From contig CAWFNG010000005.1 in NCBI GenBank assembly GCA_963817135.1, forward strand, positions 1-64,000: DNA of 64,000 nucleotides, written 5' to 3'. The notes beneath the pieces are model-generated. The model was given only the letters and a program-made list of their open reading frames with translations. It was not told the DNA's origin and searched no databases. The translations under genes and the position numbers were made by a program. This DNA comes from VAZQ01 sp963817135. Its GTDB lineage: Bacteria > Pseudomonadota > Alphaproteobacteria > Rhizobiales > Xanthobacteraceae. Position 1 is the stretch's first letter. Every line of letters begins with the position of its first letter. This document shows positions 54,414-63,180 of this stretch, one piece after another.

Positions 54414-55591
54414 GATCCACTGTTGTTTTGGGGTGCGCCGCCAGCGCGCGAGTCGACCCGCCAGCTCAATACATTATAGGCGGCAATTGGCCGGTTGAAG
54501 CCCTTCAATGAGAGATCTCCGACTGAGGAGGTTTCCACAAGATCCTCAACTGCACTGAAAGCGCGTTGGCTGATTACGATTTGACCGGCCTGCGCCTCCG
54601 CGCACAAGCGGGCGGCGAGATTGGGCACACTGCCGATGGCGGTGTATTCCCGCCGCTGCTCAAACCCGATCTGGCCGAGCGTAGCATAACCGCAGGCAAT
54701 GCCGATCCCAAACCCCAACACATGGCCGTGCCGCCGCCACTGCTTGGCCAAGCTATCGACCTTGTCACGCATTTCGAGGGAAAGCCGCACGGCACGTTCG
54801 GTATGGTCGTTACACGGGATCGGATCGTTGAAAACGATCATGATACCGTCGCCGATGAAGCGGTCGAGCATGCCCTCATGGCGGAAAATCAAATCGCCCA
54901 GGCTCTCGTGATAGTCGCGCAGTACCGCCATCACCTCTTCCGGTTCCGATTCTTCCGTGAATGCGGTGAAGCCCCGCAGGTCGCAAAATATGACCGTGAT
55001 CTCGCGACGGTGACTGGTCAGGGGCGCTTCCGGCGCTTCCGAGGAGGCAATCAGTTTTGCCACCTGCGGGGCCAGGAACCTCTGCAGATAACTCATGCGC
55101 TCGATTTCAGTCAGCTGATCGGCAACGCGCTTTTCCAGGCGAGCATTCCACGTCGCAAGCTGCTCGGTTTGCGCCTTGAGCTGCTCGGCCTGCGATTGCA
55201 CGGTGTCGTGCAGCTCCTTTATGCGCAGCATCGATCGCACGCGTGCCAGCAAAGCAGCCTGATCGACCGGCTTGGTGAGATAATCGTCTCCGCCCGCATC
55301 CAGACCGGCCACCACGTCAAGCGTGTCGGATTTTGCGGTCACCAGAATGACCGGTATGAAACGAAATTTGCTGTCCTGTTTGAGCTGCTTGACCACGGTG
55401 ATACCGTCAATTTTCGGCATCATCACATCGAGCAGGATCAGGTCTGGTCCGAAAACGCCCACTCGCGCCAACGCATCTTCGCCGTCAACGGCTGTAGCCA
55501 CTTCGTAACCATGTGCGTTAAGCCGCACCCGGAGCACCTCCAGGTTCGTTGGGTTGTCGTCGACAATCAGGATGCGGGGCGGCGTCTGCAA
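54410..55591 (-). CDS. Response regulator with class III adenylate/guanylate cyclase output
   Basis: 393 residues from TTG 55591, chosen because GGAAGGA lies just upstream and the receiver starts here (PPRILIVDDNPTN); a longer reading would overlap the previous gene. The receiver has D55 in LILLDVMMP and Lys in LTKPVDQ. A coiled-coil linker spans about 135-175 (AEQLKAQTEQLATWNARLEK). The cyclase domain has metal Asp in VIFCDLRGFTAFTEE and DRFIGDGIMIVF; the base-selecting Lys usually seen before FIGD is Arg, so the product nucleotide or the activity is uncertain. It is coupled to the lone receiver upstream and to the adaptor-like gene downstream. Confidence 0.9.
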   Translation of the reverse strand: MQTPPRILIVDDNPTNLEVLRVRLNAHGYEVATAVDGEDALARVGVFGPDLILLDVMMPKIDGITVVKQLKQDSKFRFIPVILVTAKSDTLDVVAGLDAGGDDYLTKPVDQAALLARVRSMLRIKELHDTVQSQAEQLKAQTEQLATWNARLEKRVADQLTEIERMSYLQRFLAPQVAKLIASSEAPEAPLTSHRREITVIFCDLRGFTAFTEESEPEEVMAVLRDYHESLGDLIFRHEGMLDRFIGDGIMIVFNDPIPCNDHTERAVRLSLEMRDKVDSLAKQWRRHGHVLGFGIGIACGYATLGQIGFEQRREYTAIGSVPNLAARLCAEAQAGQIVISQRAFSAVEDLVETSSVGDLSLKGFNRPIAAYNVLSWRVDSRAGGAPQNNSGS

Positions 55592-55607
55592 ACGATCTTC
55601 CTTCCGG

Positions 55608-55973
55608 TCATGACAAGAATTCACGGACTTTGGCGAGGATGACGCGCGGACTGAACGGCTTCGCGAAATATCCGTCGCATCCGGCCGCCCGCGCTTTGGC
55701 CTCGTCACCGGACAGAGCGTAGGAAGTGACGGCGATGATTGGAATATCTCGCAGCTCCGGATTGGCCTTGATGCGTCGAGTTGCTTCATAGCCGTCGATA
55801 ATGGGCAGCTGAATGTCCATCAGTATAAGGTCGGGCCGGCGCTCTGCGGCCATTGCCACTCCCTTCTCCCCGTCGACGGCTTCCATCACCTCATATCCGG
55901 CATTGGTAAGCAGGTCATTCAAGATGCGCCGATTGTTCTCGGTGTCTTCAATGACAAGGATACGTTTGCTCAT
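55608..55973 (-). CDS. Single-domain response regulator (CheY/DivK-like)
   Basis: 121 residues, receiver domain only: acidic pocket IEDTENN, phosphorylation site D53 in LILMDIQLP, Thr/Ser switch AVTSYA, Lys in AKPFSP. Its start overlaps the stop of the kinase gene by 4 bases, so it is the kinase's first partner. Without an output domain it may relay phosphate or compete with the receiver-cyclase encoded 16 bases downstream. Confidence 0.93.
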   Translation of the reverse strand: MSKRILVIEDTENNRRILNDLLTNAGYEVMEAVDGEKGVAMAAERRPDLILMDIQLPIIDGYEATRRIKANPELRDIPIIAVTSYALSGDEAKARAAGCDGYFAKPFSPRVILAKVREFLS

Positions 55974-58402
55974 GCCGCTTGCCTTTGCTCCGTCGCGCGT
56001 ACCGGCAGCACGATGTTGAACGTCGAGCCGTGACCGGGCATGGATTGAACGTCGATATGCCCTCCATGCGCCCTGACAAGGCGGCGCGAAATCGACAGCC
56101 CAAGCCCGGTACCTCCCTTCTGCCGGGTGCTGCTGTTGTCCACCTGCTGAAACTCGTCGAAGATGCGGCCTTGATCGGCAAGCGGGATGCCCGGCCCGGT
56201 ATCCTGGACGGCGATCGTGAAGTGGTTGTCGACGACCTTGGCGCGGATCACGACCGAGCCGCTATCGGTGAATTTAATCGCATTCCCCACAACGTTAAGC
56301 AGCACCTGCGTGATACGGCGCTCATCCCCGTGGGCGATTGGCAGATTGGAGGGCACCTCCGTCTTGACTTCTAAGCCTTTGGCGCGGGCAAGGGATGCGG
56401 TGCTGGCAACAACGTTCTCCACCAGGGCGGGCAGCGAGTAGTCGTCGAGCGACAGCGTAAGCTGGCCAGCATCGATCTTGGAAATGTCAAGGACGTCATT
56501 GATGAGTCCAAGAAGATGCTTGCCGTCGTTTAGAACCCGCTGCAGGACTTCCAAAGCCTTCTCCGGTAACCCGCCATAAAGCCCGTCCAGCAGCAGTTCG
56601 GTAAAGCCAAGCATGCCATTCAAGGGGGTGCGCAATTCGTGGCTCATGGTGGCGAAAAACTGCGATTTGTGTTCGTTCGCAATCGCCAATTCGCGTCCTT
56701 TTTGCTCAACTTCCCAAAACAGCCGCGCATTGTTCATCGCCAGCACCGACTGGTGAGCAAAGGTCTGCATGATTTTTACGGTGCCGTCGGGGAAATCTCC
56801 CGCCGCGCGCCGATGCAGCACCAGGCCGCCCAATATCTCGTCTTGCGCCAGCAGCGGCACCACCAGCACCGAATGAAATCCGGCGCGCAGCGTGATTTCC
56901 CGCAGAGGATAATTCGGGGCATCCGCCAAATCGGGAACAGCAATCGGCTGCCCCGCTTTAGCCGCCTTCCCCAGGACGCTCTCATCGTATCTGACGGGGA
57001 CGGCGCGAATCGCATCCTGAATGGATTTATCAAGTGCGTGCGCTTCGGCAAGTTCGAAGCTGCGCCGCACCGCGTCATAGCGGTAGATTGCCCCGGCGTC
57101 GGCCTGCGTAAGCTGAACTGCCCGGGTAACAATGGTGGCAAGAACAGAGTTGAGGTCGAGGGATGAGGTTACCGCCCGTCCGATTTCCTCCAATGCCTTG
57201 AGCTCGCTGACCGATTTTGCCAACTCTCGCGTGCGCTCTGCAACTTTTTGTTCGAGACGGCTGTATGAGTTCTGTAATCGGTCGGCCATGCGATTGAAAT
57301 GCGCGGCCAGATCGGCAATCTCGTCGGCCTGTCGCAGCTCGATGCGATGGCCGAACTCGCTCGCTTCGATCTGCTGGGCACCAATCTGCAAGGCCCGGAT
57401 GGGGATGACCATCTGCCGGGCGAGCAGCATTCCGGCAACGACGGCCAACAATACGCCCAGCGCCAGGATCCAGCTGGTGCGATACCAGACGTTATAGACG
57501 GGCTGCAGTGCCGTACTGCGCGGCTGCTCGAAGAATACATACCAGCCCAAGCGCGGAATAGCGGCCGACGCCGTCAGCACCGACGTGCCATCGGCGTCCT
57601 GGCCGAAGATCAACGTCTCCTTGCGATCGTTGATCACATTCTTGATTTGGGGCAGGTTTTCCAAACTGGAACCCGGGGCGTGTTCAGGATCGGAATCGGC
57701 AAGCAGTCGGCCCATCGGGCCCACCACATAGGCTCGGTAATTCTTGCCGATTTCATTTGCGTCCAGATAATTTGCCAAAAACTTGAGACTGACCTCGGCG
57801 ACGGTCGAGCCGCCGTTGCGGCCTGCATGCGGCATTGCGATCGACATGAACGGATCCGGACCGTCAAAATAGACCGGAGAAATCCAGATGGAGCGGCCTT
57901 GCGCTGCGGTAAAGCGCGGATTGGAGGAGTAATCGATGCCGCTCGCGAGCACGACTTCAGCGCGAGTTACGCGCAGCTCTTCCCGCCCGTTGCCATCAAG
58001 GTAGATAAGCCTCTCGATGGAAGGAACCTGCTGAAGCAGCTGCGTGTAATCCGCCCGCCTCTGTTCGAGCGTGGTTGCGCTTGCCCGGGTGGCCCAGCTG
58101 ATCTGCCGTTCCATATCGTTTACAAACTGCTGTATGCGATTAGCCGTCGCCTCGGCCTTTTCCGACTGCGTTTGCGCGAGCAGGTCGGTCGTATCTACAT
58201 ACGTGAACCAGGTCTCGAGGCCGCCGTTGACAGAAAGCACGAGAACGACAAGCCCGACAAAGGCCATAACGTATTTACCGAACAGGCCTTTGGGACGAAA
58301 CGCGTCAAACCAGTGCTTCAGCGGGGCACCCTTGCGCATCTCAACTGCTGAGGACAATTGAGCTCCATCTTGCAAAGAAACGCTTTCGCGAGATAGTGCC
58401 AT
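55970..58402 (-). CDS. Membrane sensor histidine kinase (Cache-HAMP-GAF-HisKA-HATPase)
   Basis: 810 residues. TM1 at about 45-65 (VMAFVGLVVLVLSVNGGLET), a large periplasmic Cache-type sensor to about 305, TM2 at about 310-330 (TSWILALGVLLAVVAGMLLA), HAMP, GAF at about 400-555, then HisKA with H588 in SHELRTPLN and HATPase with LLNVVGNAIKF, DTGPGIPLAD and GGTGLGLSISRRL. It should sense a periplasmic ligand. It is followed by the lone receiver (ATGA overlap) and the receiver-cyclase. Two adaptor-like periplasmic proteins flank it and could deliver the signal. Confidence 0.92.
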   Translation of the reverse strand: MALSRESVSLQDGAQLSSAVEMRKGAPLKHWFDAFRPKGLFGKYVMAFVGLVVLVLSVNGGLETWFTYVDTTDLLAQTQSEKAEATANRIQQFVNDMERQISWATRASATTLEQRRADYTQLLQQVPSIERLIYLDGNGREELRVTRAEVVLASGIDYSSNPRFTAAQGRSIWISPVYFDGPDPFMSIAMPHAGRNGGSTVAEVSLKFLANYLDANEIGKNYRAYVVGPMGRLLADSDPEHAPGSSLENLPQIKNVINDRKETLIFGQDADGTSVLTASAAIPRLGWYVFFEQPRSTALQPVYNVWYRTSWILALGVLLAVVAGMLLARQMVIPIRALQIGAQQIEASEFGHRIELRQADEIADLAAHFNRMADRLQNSYSRLEQKVAERTRELAKSVSELKALEEIGRAVTSSLDLNSVLATIVTRAVQLTQADAGAIYRYDAVRRSFELAEAHALDKSIQDAIRAVPVRYDESVLGKAAKAGQPIAVPDLADAPNYPLREITLRAGFHSVLVVPLLAQDEILGGLVLHRRAAGDFPDGTVKIMQTFAHQSVLAMNNARLFWEVEQKGRELAIANEHKSQFFATMSHELRTPLNGMLGFTELLLDGLYGGLPEKALEVLQRVLNDGKHLLGLINDVLDISKIDAGQLTLSLDDYSLPALVENVVASTASLARAKGLEVKTEVPSNLPIAHGDERRITQVLLNVVGNAIKFTDSGSVVIRAKVVDNHFTIAVQDTGPGIPLADQGRIFDEFQQVDNSSTRQKGGTGLGLSISRRLVRAHGGHIDVQSMPGHGSTFNIVLPVRATEQRQAA

Positions 58403-58499
58403 TCACCGGCGGCCTTTAGTAGAAACCAGCGTGCGTTTTAGACGCTCCGAAAAACTCGGTTGCGCAATCTCATGATCGCCGCGTCGACCGCAACTATGC

Positions 58500-59447
58500 T
58501 TAACGCTCGCCCATGCGCGTATCGGCAGTGATGGGTGTTACTTTATCGCCGTCGCGTAACGAGCCGCCGGCATTCGCGACGACCAGGTCACCTTCGCTAA
58601 GTCCTTCGCGAACCTCGATCTCGGTGTCAGAGTGAAGGCCGACCTTCACCAGCCGAGTTTCGATGACATTGCCGCGCACGATCTGAACGCTTGGACCCTC
58701 GGTGCGGTATATGACGGCCGAGCGAGGGACGGATATTCCGCAGCTGCGGTTGGCATCGATGGTTGCGCGAGCAAACATTCCGACGCGGAGTTGCGGGTCG
58801 CGTTCTACGGAAACGCGGGCGTGGCCCAATTGCGTGAGTTGATCGACCGCCGCGGGGACCAGGCGGACTCTGCCGGTGAGCTCGCGGCTGTTTTCGACCT
58901 CGATACGCGCGGCCTGGCCCGACGCGAGCATTGGAACATGAACGCTCGGAACATCCCCTTCAAGCTCGATCTCATCGTCCACGGCGATTCGAAAGAGCGG
59001 CTCCTGCTGCATGGGTGATGCAGTTGCTCCGATTGTGGCGGTGCTGCGTGTAACAGTGCCGGCCGCAGGGGCCTTCAAAGTTGCGGTCGTGCTCTGTCCG
59101 GCAGCACCCGGTCCCTGATTCTTTCCCGGACCAGGTTCCGAGGTTTCGCCGGACAGGCGCTTCAATCGCGCCAGTACCTGGCCGGAGGTGACTTTATCGC
59201 CTTCGTTGACCAGGATTTCAGTTACTTTGAAGCCAGGCGCGTCCAAAGTGACGCGCGCCTCCTCGCGCGCGACAAGAAAACCGGTAATGCGAATAGCCGC
59301 TGAAAAGCACGCGTTTTTGACGCGAATGACGGTGACCTGGACAGCGGCCGGCGATTTTGTATCGGCCCCTATTGCCGGCAAAGCCAGGCATCCAGCCCAC
59401 GCCGCCAACGTGCCTGCTGCAAATCCCGCCGTAATGGACGATTTCAT
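58500..59447 (-). CDS. Hairpin-less RND adaptor-like periplasmic protein, copy 2
   Basis: 315 residues with a signal peptide (FAAGTLAAWAGCLALPAIGA). Design as in the copy at 53511: lipoyl halves (FKVTEILVNEGDKVTSGQVL, and LKAPAAGTVTRSTATIGATA) joined by a Gly/Pro-rich linker of about 25 residues instead of a coiled coil, then barrel and membrane-proximal domain (EVREGLSEGDLVVANAGGSL). The paralogs are about 35-40 % alike by eye. It starts 21 bases after the pseudo-caspase stop and ends about 100 bases before the sensor kinase. Confidence 0.8.
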   Translation of the reverse strand: MKSSITAGFAAGTLAAWAGCLALPAIGADTKSPAAVQVTVIRVKNACFSAAIRITGFLVAREEARVTLDAPGFKVTEILVNEGDKVTSGQVLARLKRLSGETSEPGPGKNQGPGAAGQSTTATLKAPAAGTVTRSTATIGATASPMQQEPLFRIAVDDEIELEGDVPSVHVPMLASGQAARIEVENSRELTGRVRLVPAAVDQLTQLGHARVSVERDPQLRVGMFARATIDANRSCGISVPRSAVIYRTEGPSVQIVRGNVIETRLVKVGLHSDTEIEVREGLSEGDLVVANAGGSLRDGDKVTPITADTRMGER

Positions 59448-59468
59448 GCGCTCTCATCTCGAAGTCGG

Positions 59469-61064
59469 TTACTGCAATTCGCGCACCAGCCGAAACCCGT
59501 TGGCAGAGTAGCGCACGTCCGAATCATAGCGGAAACGGGCGCTGGAGCGGACATATTTCGCTGCGCTGTCGAACGCCCCGCCGCGCAGCCCGCGCAGCCT
59601 GCATTGCCCGGTAAGCCACGCAGAGCCACTCGCAGGCGCATTCCGATAGTTGTCATTCCAGCAGTCTTCGACCCACTCGGCCGCGTTGCCGGCGGTATCA
59701 TACAGTCCAAACGGGTTAGACTTGAAAGAACCGACGGGCATGGTTTGCTGGCTGGATCCGGGATCGCATTCACGGCAATTAGCCTGACGCGAGCCGACAT
59801 CTCGGCCCCACCAGAAAGCCGTATTGGTGCCCCCGCGCGCGGCATATTCCCATTCGGCTTCCGATGGCAGACGATAGTTTTGCCCGGTTTTCTGCGACAG
59901 CCAGGCGATAAAGACCTTGGTATCCTCCCAGCTGACATTGATGACGGGACGGTTGCCGCGCCCCCAATCGCGGTCATCGGGCCGATGCTTGCAGCCTTTC
60001 TCCTCGACGCATTTATCCCACTGGTCGAACGTTACCTCATAGCGACCAATGGCAAATTGCCTGGCGATGGTGACCCGATGGACCGGGTTTTCGTACTCGG
60101 TGCTGCTTCCCATTTCGAACGAACCCGCCGGTATCACCACCATGTCCGCACATCCTTCACAGTCGCGGAAAGAGTTGCCGGCTTTCATATCGCCGCGCGG
60201 GGGCTGCGAGGAGGGACTCGGCGTGGAAGGTGGCGGGGTCGGGGTCGGGGTCGGTGTGGGAGCCGGCGAAGGTGTGGGCGTCGGGCTGGGTCCGGTGACC
60301 ACCGGGGGCGAGCTTCCGAAATAAAACTCCTCGAGGAGCGAGGAGGCGACCCAGGGGACCTGCTCGTTGTTGGTCACTCGCGAGACTCCGAGACGCGTGC
60401 GATTGAAGACCTCTTCGGCGGTCCGATTTGGCGACCGCAGCTCCTTGACAAGCTCGGTCATGAACACGCTGTTGGTACCGCTGCTTTCATTGATCACTTT
60501 GCCGGGGGCGGCAGAAAATATCGCCAGCGTGCCCTCCGGAGCGTCGAGCGCGGCAAGTCCGGCAGGAGCAGCTCGAAAGCGGCGTTCGAAAGGGTTGCGC
60601 CGAGCGGCATCGATGATGATTATTTTGACTTTGGCGCCTTTGCGGTGCATTTGCGCGAGCACGTCGTCGACACTGATGCCATCGCGCCGAACGTCAGCTT
60701 CGGTCCACATTTGCGCATTCACCGGAATGAGGTAACTCTGGCGCGAAACTTGAATTCCGTAACCGTTGAAGTAAAACAGTGCAGCCATGCCGCTGCGGAT
60801 CTTGGCAATGAATGCATCGATCGCGCGCCGCATGTCGTCTTTGCCCAAGTTCTCTTTCAAATCGATCTCGAAGTCGCTGCGACGCAGTTCTTCGGCAAGC
60901 GAACGGGCATCCCTGATCGTCGTGGACAGCGGGGTACTGGCGTCCGGATAACTGGCATTCCCAATAATAAGCGCGACACGCGCCGCTCTTTGCTGGGAAA
61001 CTGCCGAGTCAAAGGCGAGAGCGGTCGAAGCGATCGCCAGGCAAAACCAAAACAGGAGCCGCAT
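59469..61064 (-). CDS. Secreted caspase-like (C14) protein with lost catalytic dyad, fused to an FGE-sulfatase domain
   Basis: 531 residues from ATG 61064, chosen because the signal peptide (LLFWFCLAIASTALAFDSAV) starts there. Caspase p20 fold at about 27-255: VALIIGNASYP, then the His position reads F-N-G-Y102-G in place of S-G-H-G, and the Cys position I-D-A-A154-R in place of D-A-C-R, so both catalytic residues are gone. A Thr/Pro-rich linker follows (about 258-290). The C-terminal SUMF1/FGE-sulfatase domain (about 300-531) has VVIPAGSFEMGSS, RPVINVSWED, YRLPSEAEWEYAARGG, GNAAEWVEDCW and LRGLRGGAFDS. Such domains often serve as binding modules. It is the first gene of the signalling operon, probably a periplasmic scaffold or sensor. 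Confidence 0.85.
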   Translation of the reverse strand: MRLLFWFCLAIASTALAFDSAVSQQRAARVALIIGNASYPDASTPLSTTIRDARSLAEELRRSDFEIDLKENLGKDDMRRAIDAFIAKIRSGMAALFYFNGYGIQVSRQSYLIPVNAQMWTEADVRRDGISVDDVLAQMHRKGAKVKIIIIDAARRNPFERRFRAAPAGLAALDAPEGTLAIFSAAPGKVINESSGTNSVFMTELVKELRSPNRTAEEVFNRTRLGVSRVTNNEQVPWVASSLLEEFYFGSSPPVVTGPSPTPTPSPAPTPTPTPTPPPSTPSPSSQPPRGDMKAGNSFRDCEGCADMVVIPAGSFEMGSSTEYENPVHRVTIARQFAIGRYEVTFDQWDKCVEEKGCKHRPDDRDWGRGNRPVINVSWEDTKVFIAWLSQKTGQNYRLPSEAEWEYAARGGTNTAFWWGRDVGSRQANCRECDPGSSQQTMPVGSFKSNPFGLYDTAGNAAEWVEDCWNDNYRNAPASGSAWLTGQCRLRGLRGGAFDSAAKYVRSSARFRYDSDVRYSANGFRLVRELQ

Positions 61065-61387
61065 TTTGATCCCGCGCTTGTGCTGGTTAAGAGCCAAGGT
61101 CAACAATCGCTGCCTGCAGTCGCCGGAGGCTGCGACGAGCACACATGCCAAATTTCACCGGCTTCTCCGCATCGATCCCATTCCAACTCGAAAAGTGCCG
61201 GTTTCGGCAACAATTATAATATTCTAGCCGCATTTTGCGGGCGCATACAACCATCGATCGCTCTCCCAGGATCCGAGGCCTTTCGCGCCGCACGTGCAAG
61301 CAAGACCCCGATGCACTGCGACGTTATCGGCGTGCGATCGGGACGGCAAAGCCGGACGATATGGCTTTTCTGACCGATCTGGTTTGC

Positions 61388-61554
61388 CTAGTGTGGCGGA
61401 TATGACGTTCCTACCAGCATTGCCGCGAGTCATTCGTAGGAACGTCAAATCCAAAGCCACACTAGAATCATAGAGTTGCTAGTGTCCCTTTGGTTCCGAC
61501 GTTCGTTTGCGAACGTGCCGCAAAGTGATACGAACGTCGGAACCGGGACACTAG
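61388..61554. repeat. Bipartite palindromic repeat, copy 4
   Basis: Hairpin one from CTAGTGTGGC to GCCACACTAG (61388 to about 61466) with core GACGTTCCTA/TAGGAACGTC, linker ATCATAGAGTTG, hairpin two from CTAGTGTCCC to GGGACACTAG (about 61480-61554) with core GGTTCCGACGTTCG/CGAACGTCGGAACC. Stem bases differ from the other copies but stay paired. Same orientation as copy 1. Upstream, 61065-61387 holds no gene I can support and should contain the promoter of the pseudo-caspase operon. Confidence 0.85.
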
Positions 61555-61597
61555 TATTTCCAAGGGCGGCAAGTATTCAACGGAAAGCGCGGCTCCC

Positions 61598-61763
61598 CAG
61601 TGGTCCGATTCCGAAGTTCGCCAGTACTCGCGGCACGTTCAGGTGCGAACTTCGGAATTTAAGGACCACTAGCAACGTTATGATTTTAGTGCGGTTTTGA
61701 ATTTGAAGTTCCTAAACCAGCTTGCGGCACGTTATGATAGGAACTTCAAATTCACCGCACTAG
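61598..61763. repeat. Bipartite palindromic repeat, copy 5
   Basis: Hairpin one 61598 to about 61671 (CCAGTGGTCCGATTCCGAAG to GGACCACTAG), almost identical to the first hairpin of copy 2. The linker is CAACGTTATGATT. The second hairpin reaches GCACTAG at 61763 with core GAATTTGAAGTTCC/GGAACTTCAAATTC, like the first hairpin of copy 1. It is oriented opposite to copy 4, only 43 bases away. It ends 27 bases before the start of the second DUF4399 gene. Confidence 0.85.
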
Positions 61764-61790
61764 TTAGTCGCAGCGCGATAAACGAAAGCG

Positions 61791-63026
61791 ATGCAAGTGC
61801 TCCGAGCCGGTAGCAAACAGAAGAAAAACATCAATTCGCTGACGGGGATCCTGCTCCTCAGTCTGATGACAGGCATTGCTTCGGCGGAGGGACAACGCCG
61901 AGGAGGTCCTACGCCGGCAAGTCCGGATGCGGAGGTCTACTTCGTTGACCTCAAGGACGGAGCGACAGTTCCTGCGAAGCTGAAGCTCTATTTCGGGCTG
62001 CGCAACATGGGGGTCGCACCCGCCGGTTCCGACCGGGAAAATTCCGGTCATCATCACCTGTTGATAGATACGGAACTGCCGCCGCTCGACCAACCGATTC
62101 CGAATGACTTCAATCACCTGCATTTCGGTAGCGGGCAGACCGAGGCCGAGGTGACGCTCAAGCCCGGTCAGCATACGTTGCAGCTCCTCATGGGCGACAA
62201 GGACCATATTCCGCATACGCGGCCGGTCATGTCGCAGCGCATTCGGGTTCGCGTCGAAGGAACCCCGGAAGTGGCCGCCCTCCCGGGCGGTCCGTCACGC
62301 TCTCCTCCGGGGGCGGAGGTTTATTTCAATGAGCCGATCAAGGAAGGAGCGGTGCTGCCGCCGAAATTTACCGTCTATTTCGGACTGAAAAACATGGGTC
62401 TCGCGCCCGCCGGCGTAGAGCGGGAGAATTCAGGACACCACCACCTCCTGATCGACGCCGATCAGCCGCCGCTCGACCAGCCCATTCCAAACGATTTCAA
62501 TCATCTCCACTACGGGGCGGGTCAGAGCGAAGCCGAGGTGACGCTCAAGCACGGCGCGCACACGCTGCAACTTCTGCTCGGGGACAAAGATCATATTCCG
62601 CACACCCCGCCGGTCATGTCGAAGCGCATCAATGTAAGGGTGGTTGATCCGTCCGTGCGAAAACCATCACCGCCCGATGCGCGCGTTTATTTCGTGGGCC
62701 TGGAGGAAGGGTCCGTGCTGCCGCAGAAGGCCACCATCCATTTCGGCCTTTCCGGGATGGGGGTTGCCCCGGCAGGAATTGAAAAAGCCAATACCGGGCA
62801 TCACCATTTGCTGATCGACAGCAAGCTGCCCCCGCTTGATGAGCCGATACCGAATGACTTCAATCATCTGCATTTCGGGGCGGGTCAAACCGAAGCAACG
62901 GTCACGCTTCCACTGGGAACACATACGATCCAGCTGCTGTTGGGAGATGACAACCATGTGCCGCATAATCCGCCGGTCATGTCGAAGCCGATCAAGGTCG
63001 TTGTAACCAGGACCGGGCGGCGATAG
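61791..63026 (+). CDS. Secreted protein of three DUF4399 repeats, copy 2
   Basis: 411 residues with a signal peptide (INSLTGILLLSLMTGIASAE). Three DUF4399 units (about 45-155, 170-285, 295-405) keep every block of the paralog at 51929: GVAPAG, GHHHLLID, PIPNDFNHLHFG, HTLQLLLGDKDHIPH and PPVMS. Repeats at the same position in the two proteins are more alike than repeats within one protein, so the triplication came before the gene duplication. It lies just downstream of repeat copy 5, which must be in its leader or promoter. The function is unknown. Confidence 0.85.
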   Translation: MQVLRAGSKQKKNINSLTGILLLSLMTGIASAEGQRRGGPTPASPDAEVYFVDLKDGATVPAKLKLYFGLRNMGVAPAGSDRENSGHHHLLIDTELPPLDQPIPNDFNHLHFGSGQTEAEVTLKPGQHTLQLLMGDKDHIPHTRPVMSQRIRVRVEGTPEVAALPGGPSRSPPGAEVYFNEPIKEGAVLPPKFTVYFGLKNMGLAPAGVERENSGHHHLLIDADQPPLDQPIPNDFNHLHYGAGQSEAEVTLKHGAHTLQLLLGDKDHIPHTPPVMSKRINVRVVDPSVRKPSPPDARVYFVGLEEGSVLPQKATIHFGLSGMGVAPAGIEKANTGHHHLLIDSKLPPLDEPIPNDFNHLHFGAGQTEATVTLPLGTHTIQLLLGDDNHVPHNPPVMSKPIKVVVTRTGRR

Positions 63027-63180
63027 CGCGAGTGAGCGAAAGTCCCGAACAGCCATCTGAACGACAAACGGTCTACCCTCCCGCGCTGCCACGGGAAGTC
63101 TCGAATTCGATCGCTAAAGAGAGTTGCGTTTTACCAACCGCCAACCGCGGCTGACGGGATCAGTCACAAGGGCCGAGACC

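Noticed and set aside
59604..61373. 589-codon plus-strand frame opposite the pseudo-caspase gene
   Set aside because: Low-complexity Arg/Gly-rich translation with no family pattern, fully antisense to a clear two-domain protein.
61388..61763. CRISPR-like or integron attC-like array
   Set aside because: Only two hairpin pairs, in opposite orientation, no regular spacers, and the ends lack attC core sites; it fits the palindromic repeat family instead.
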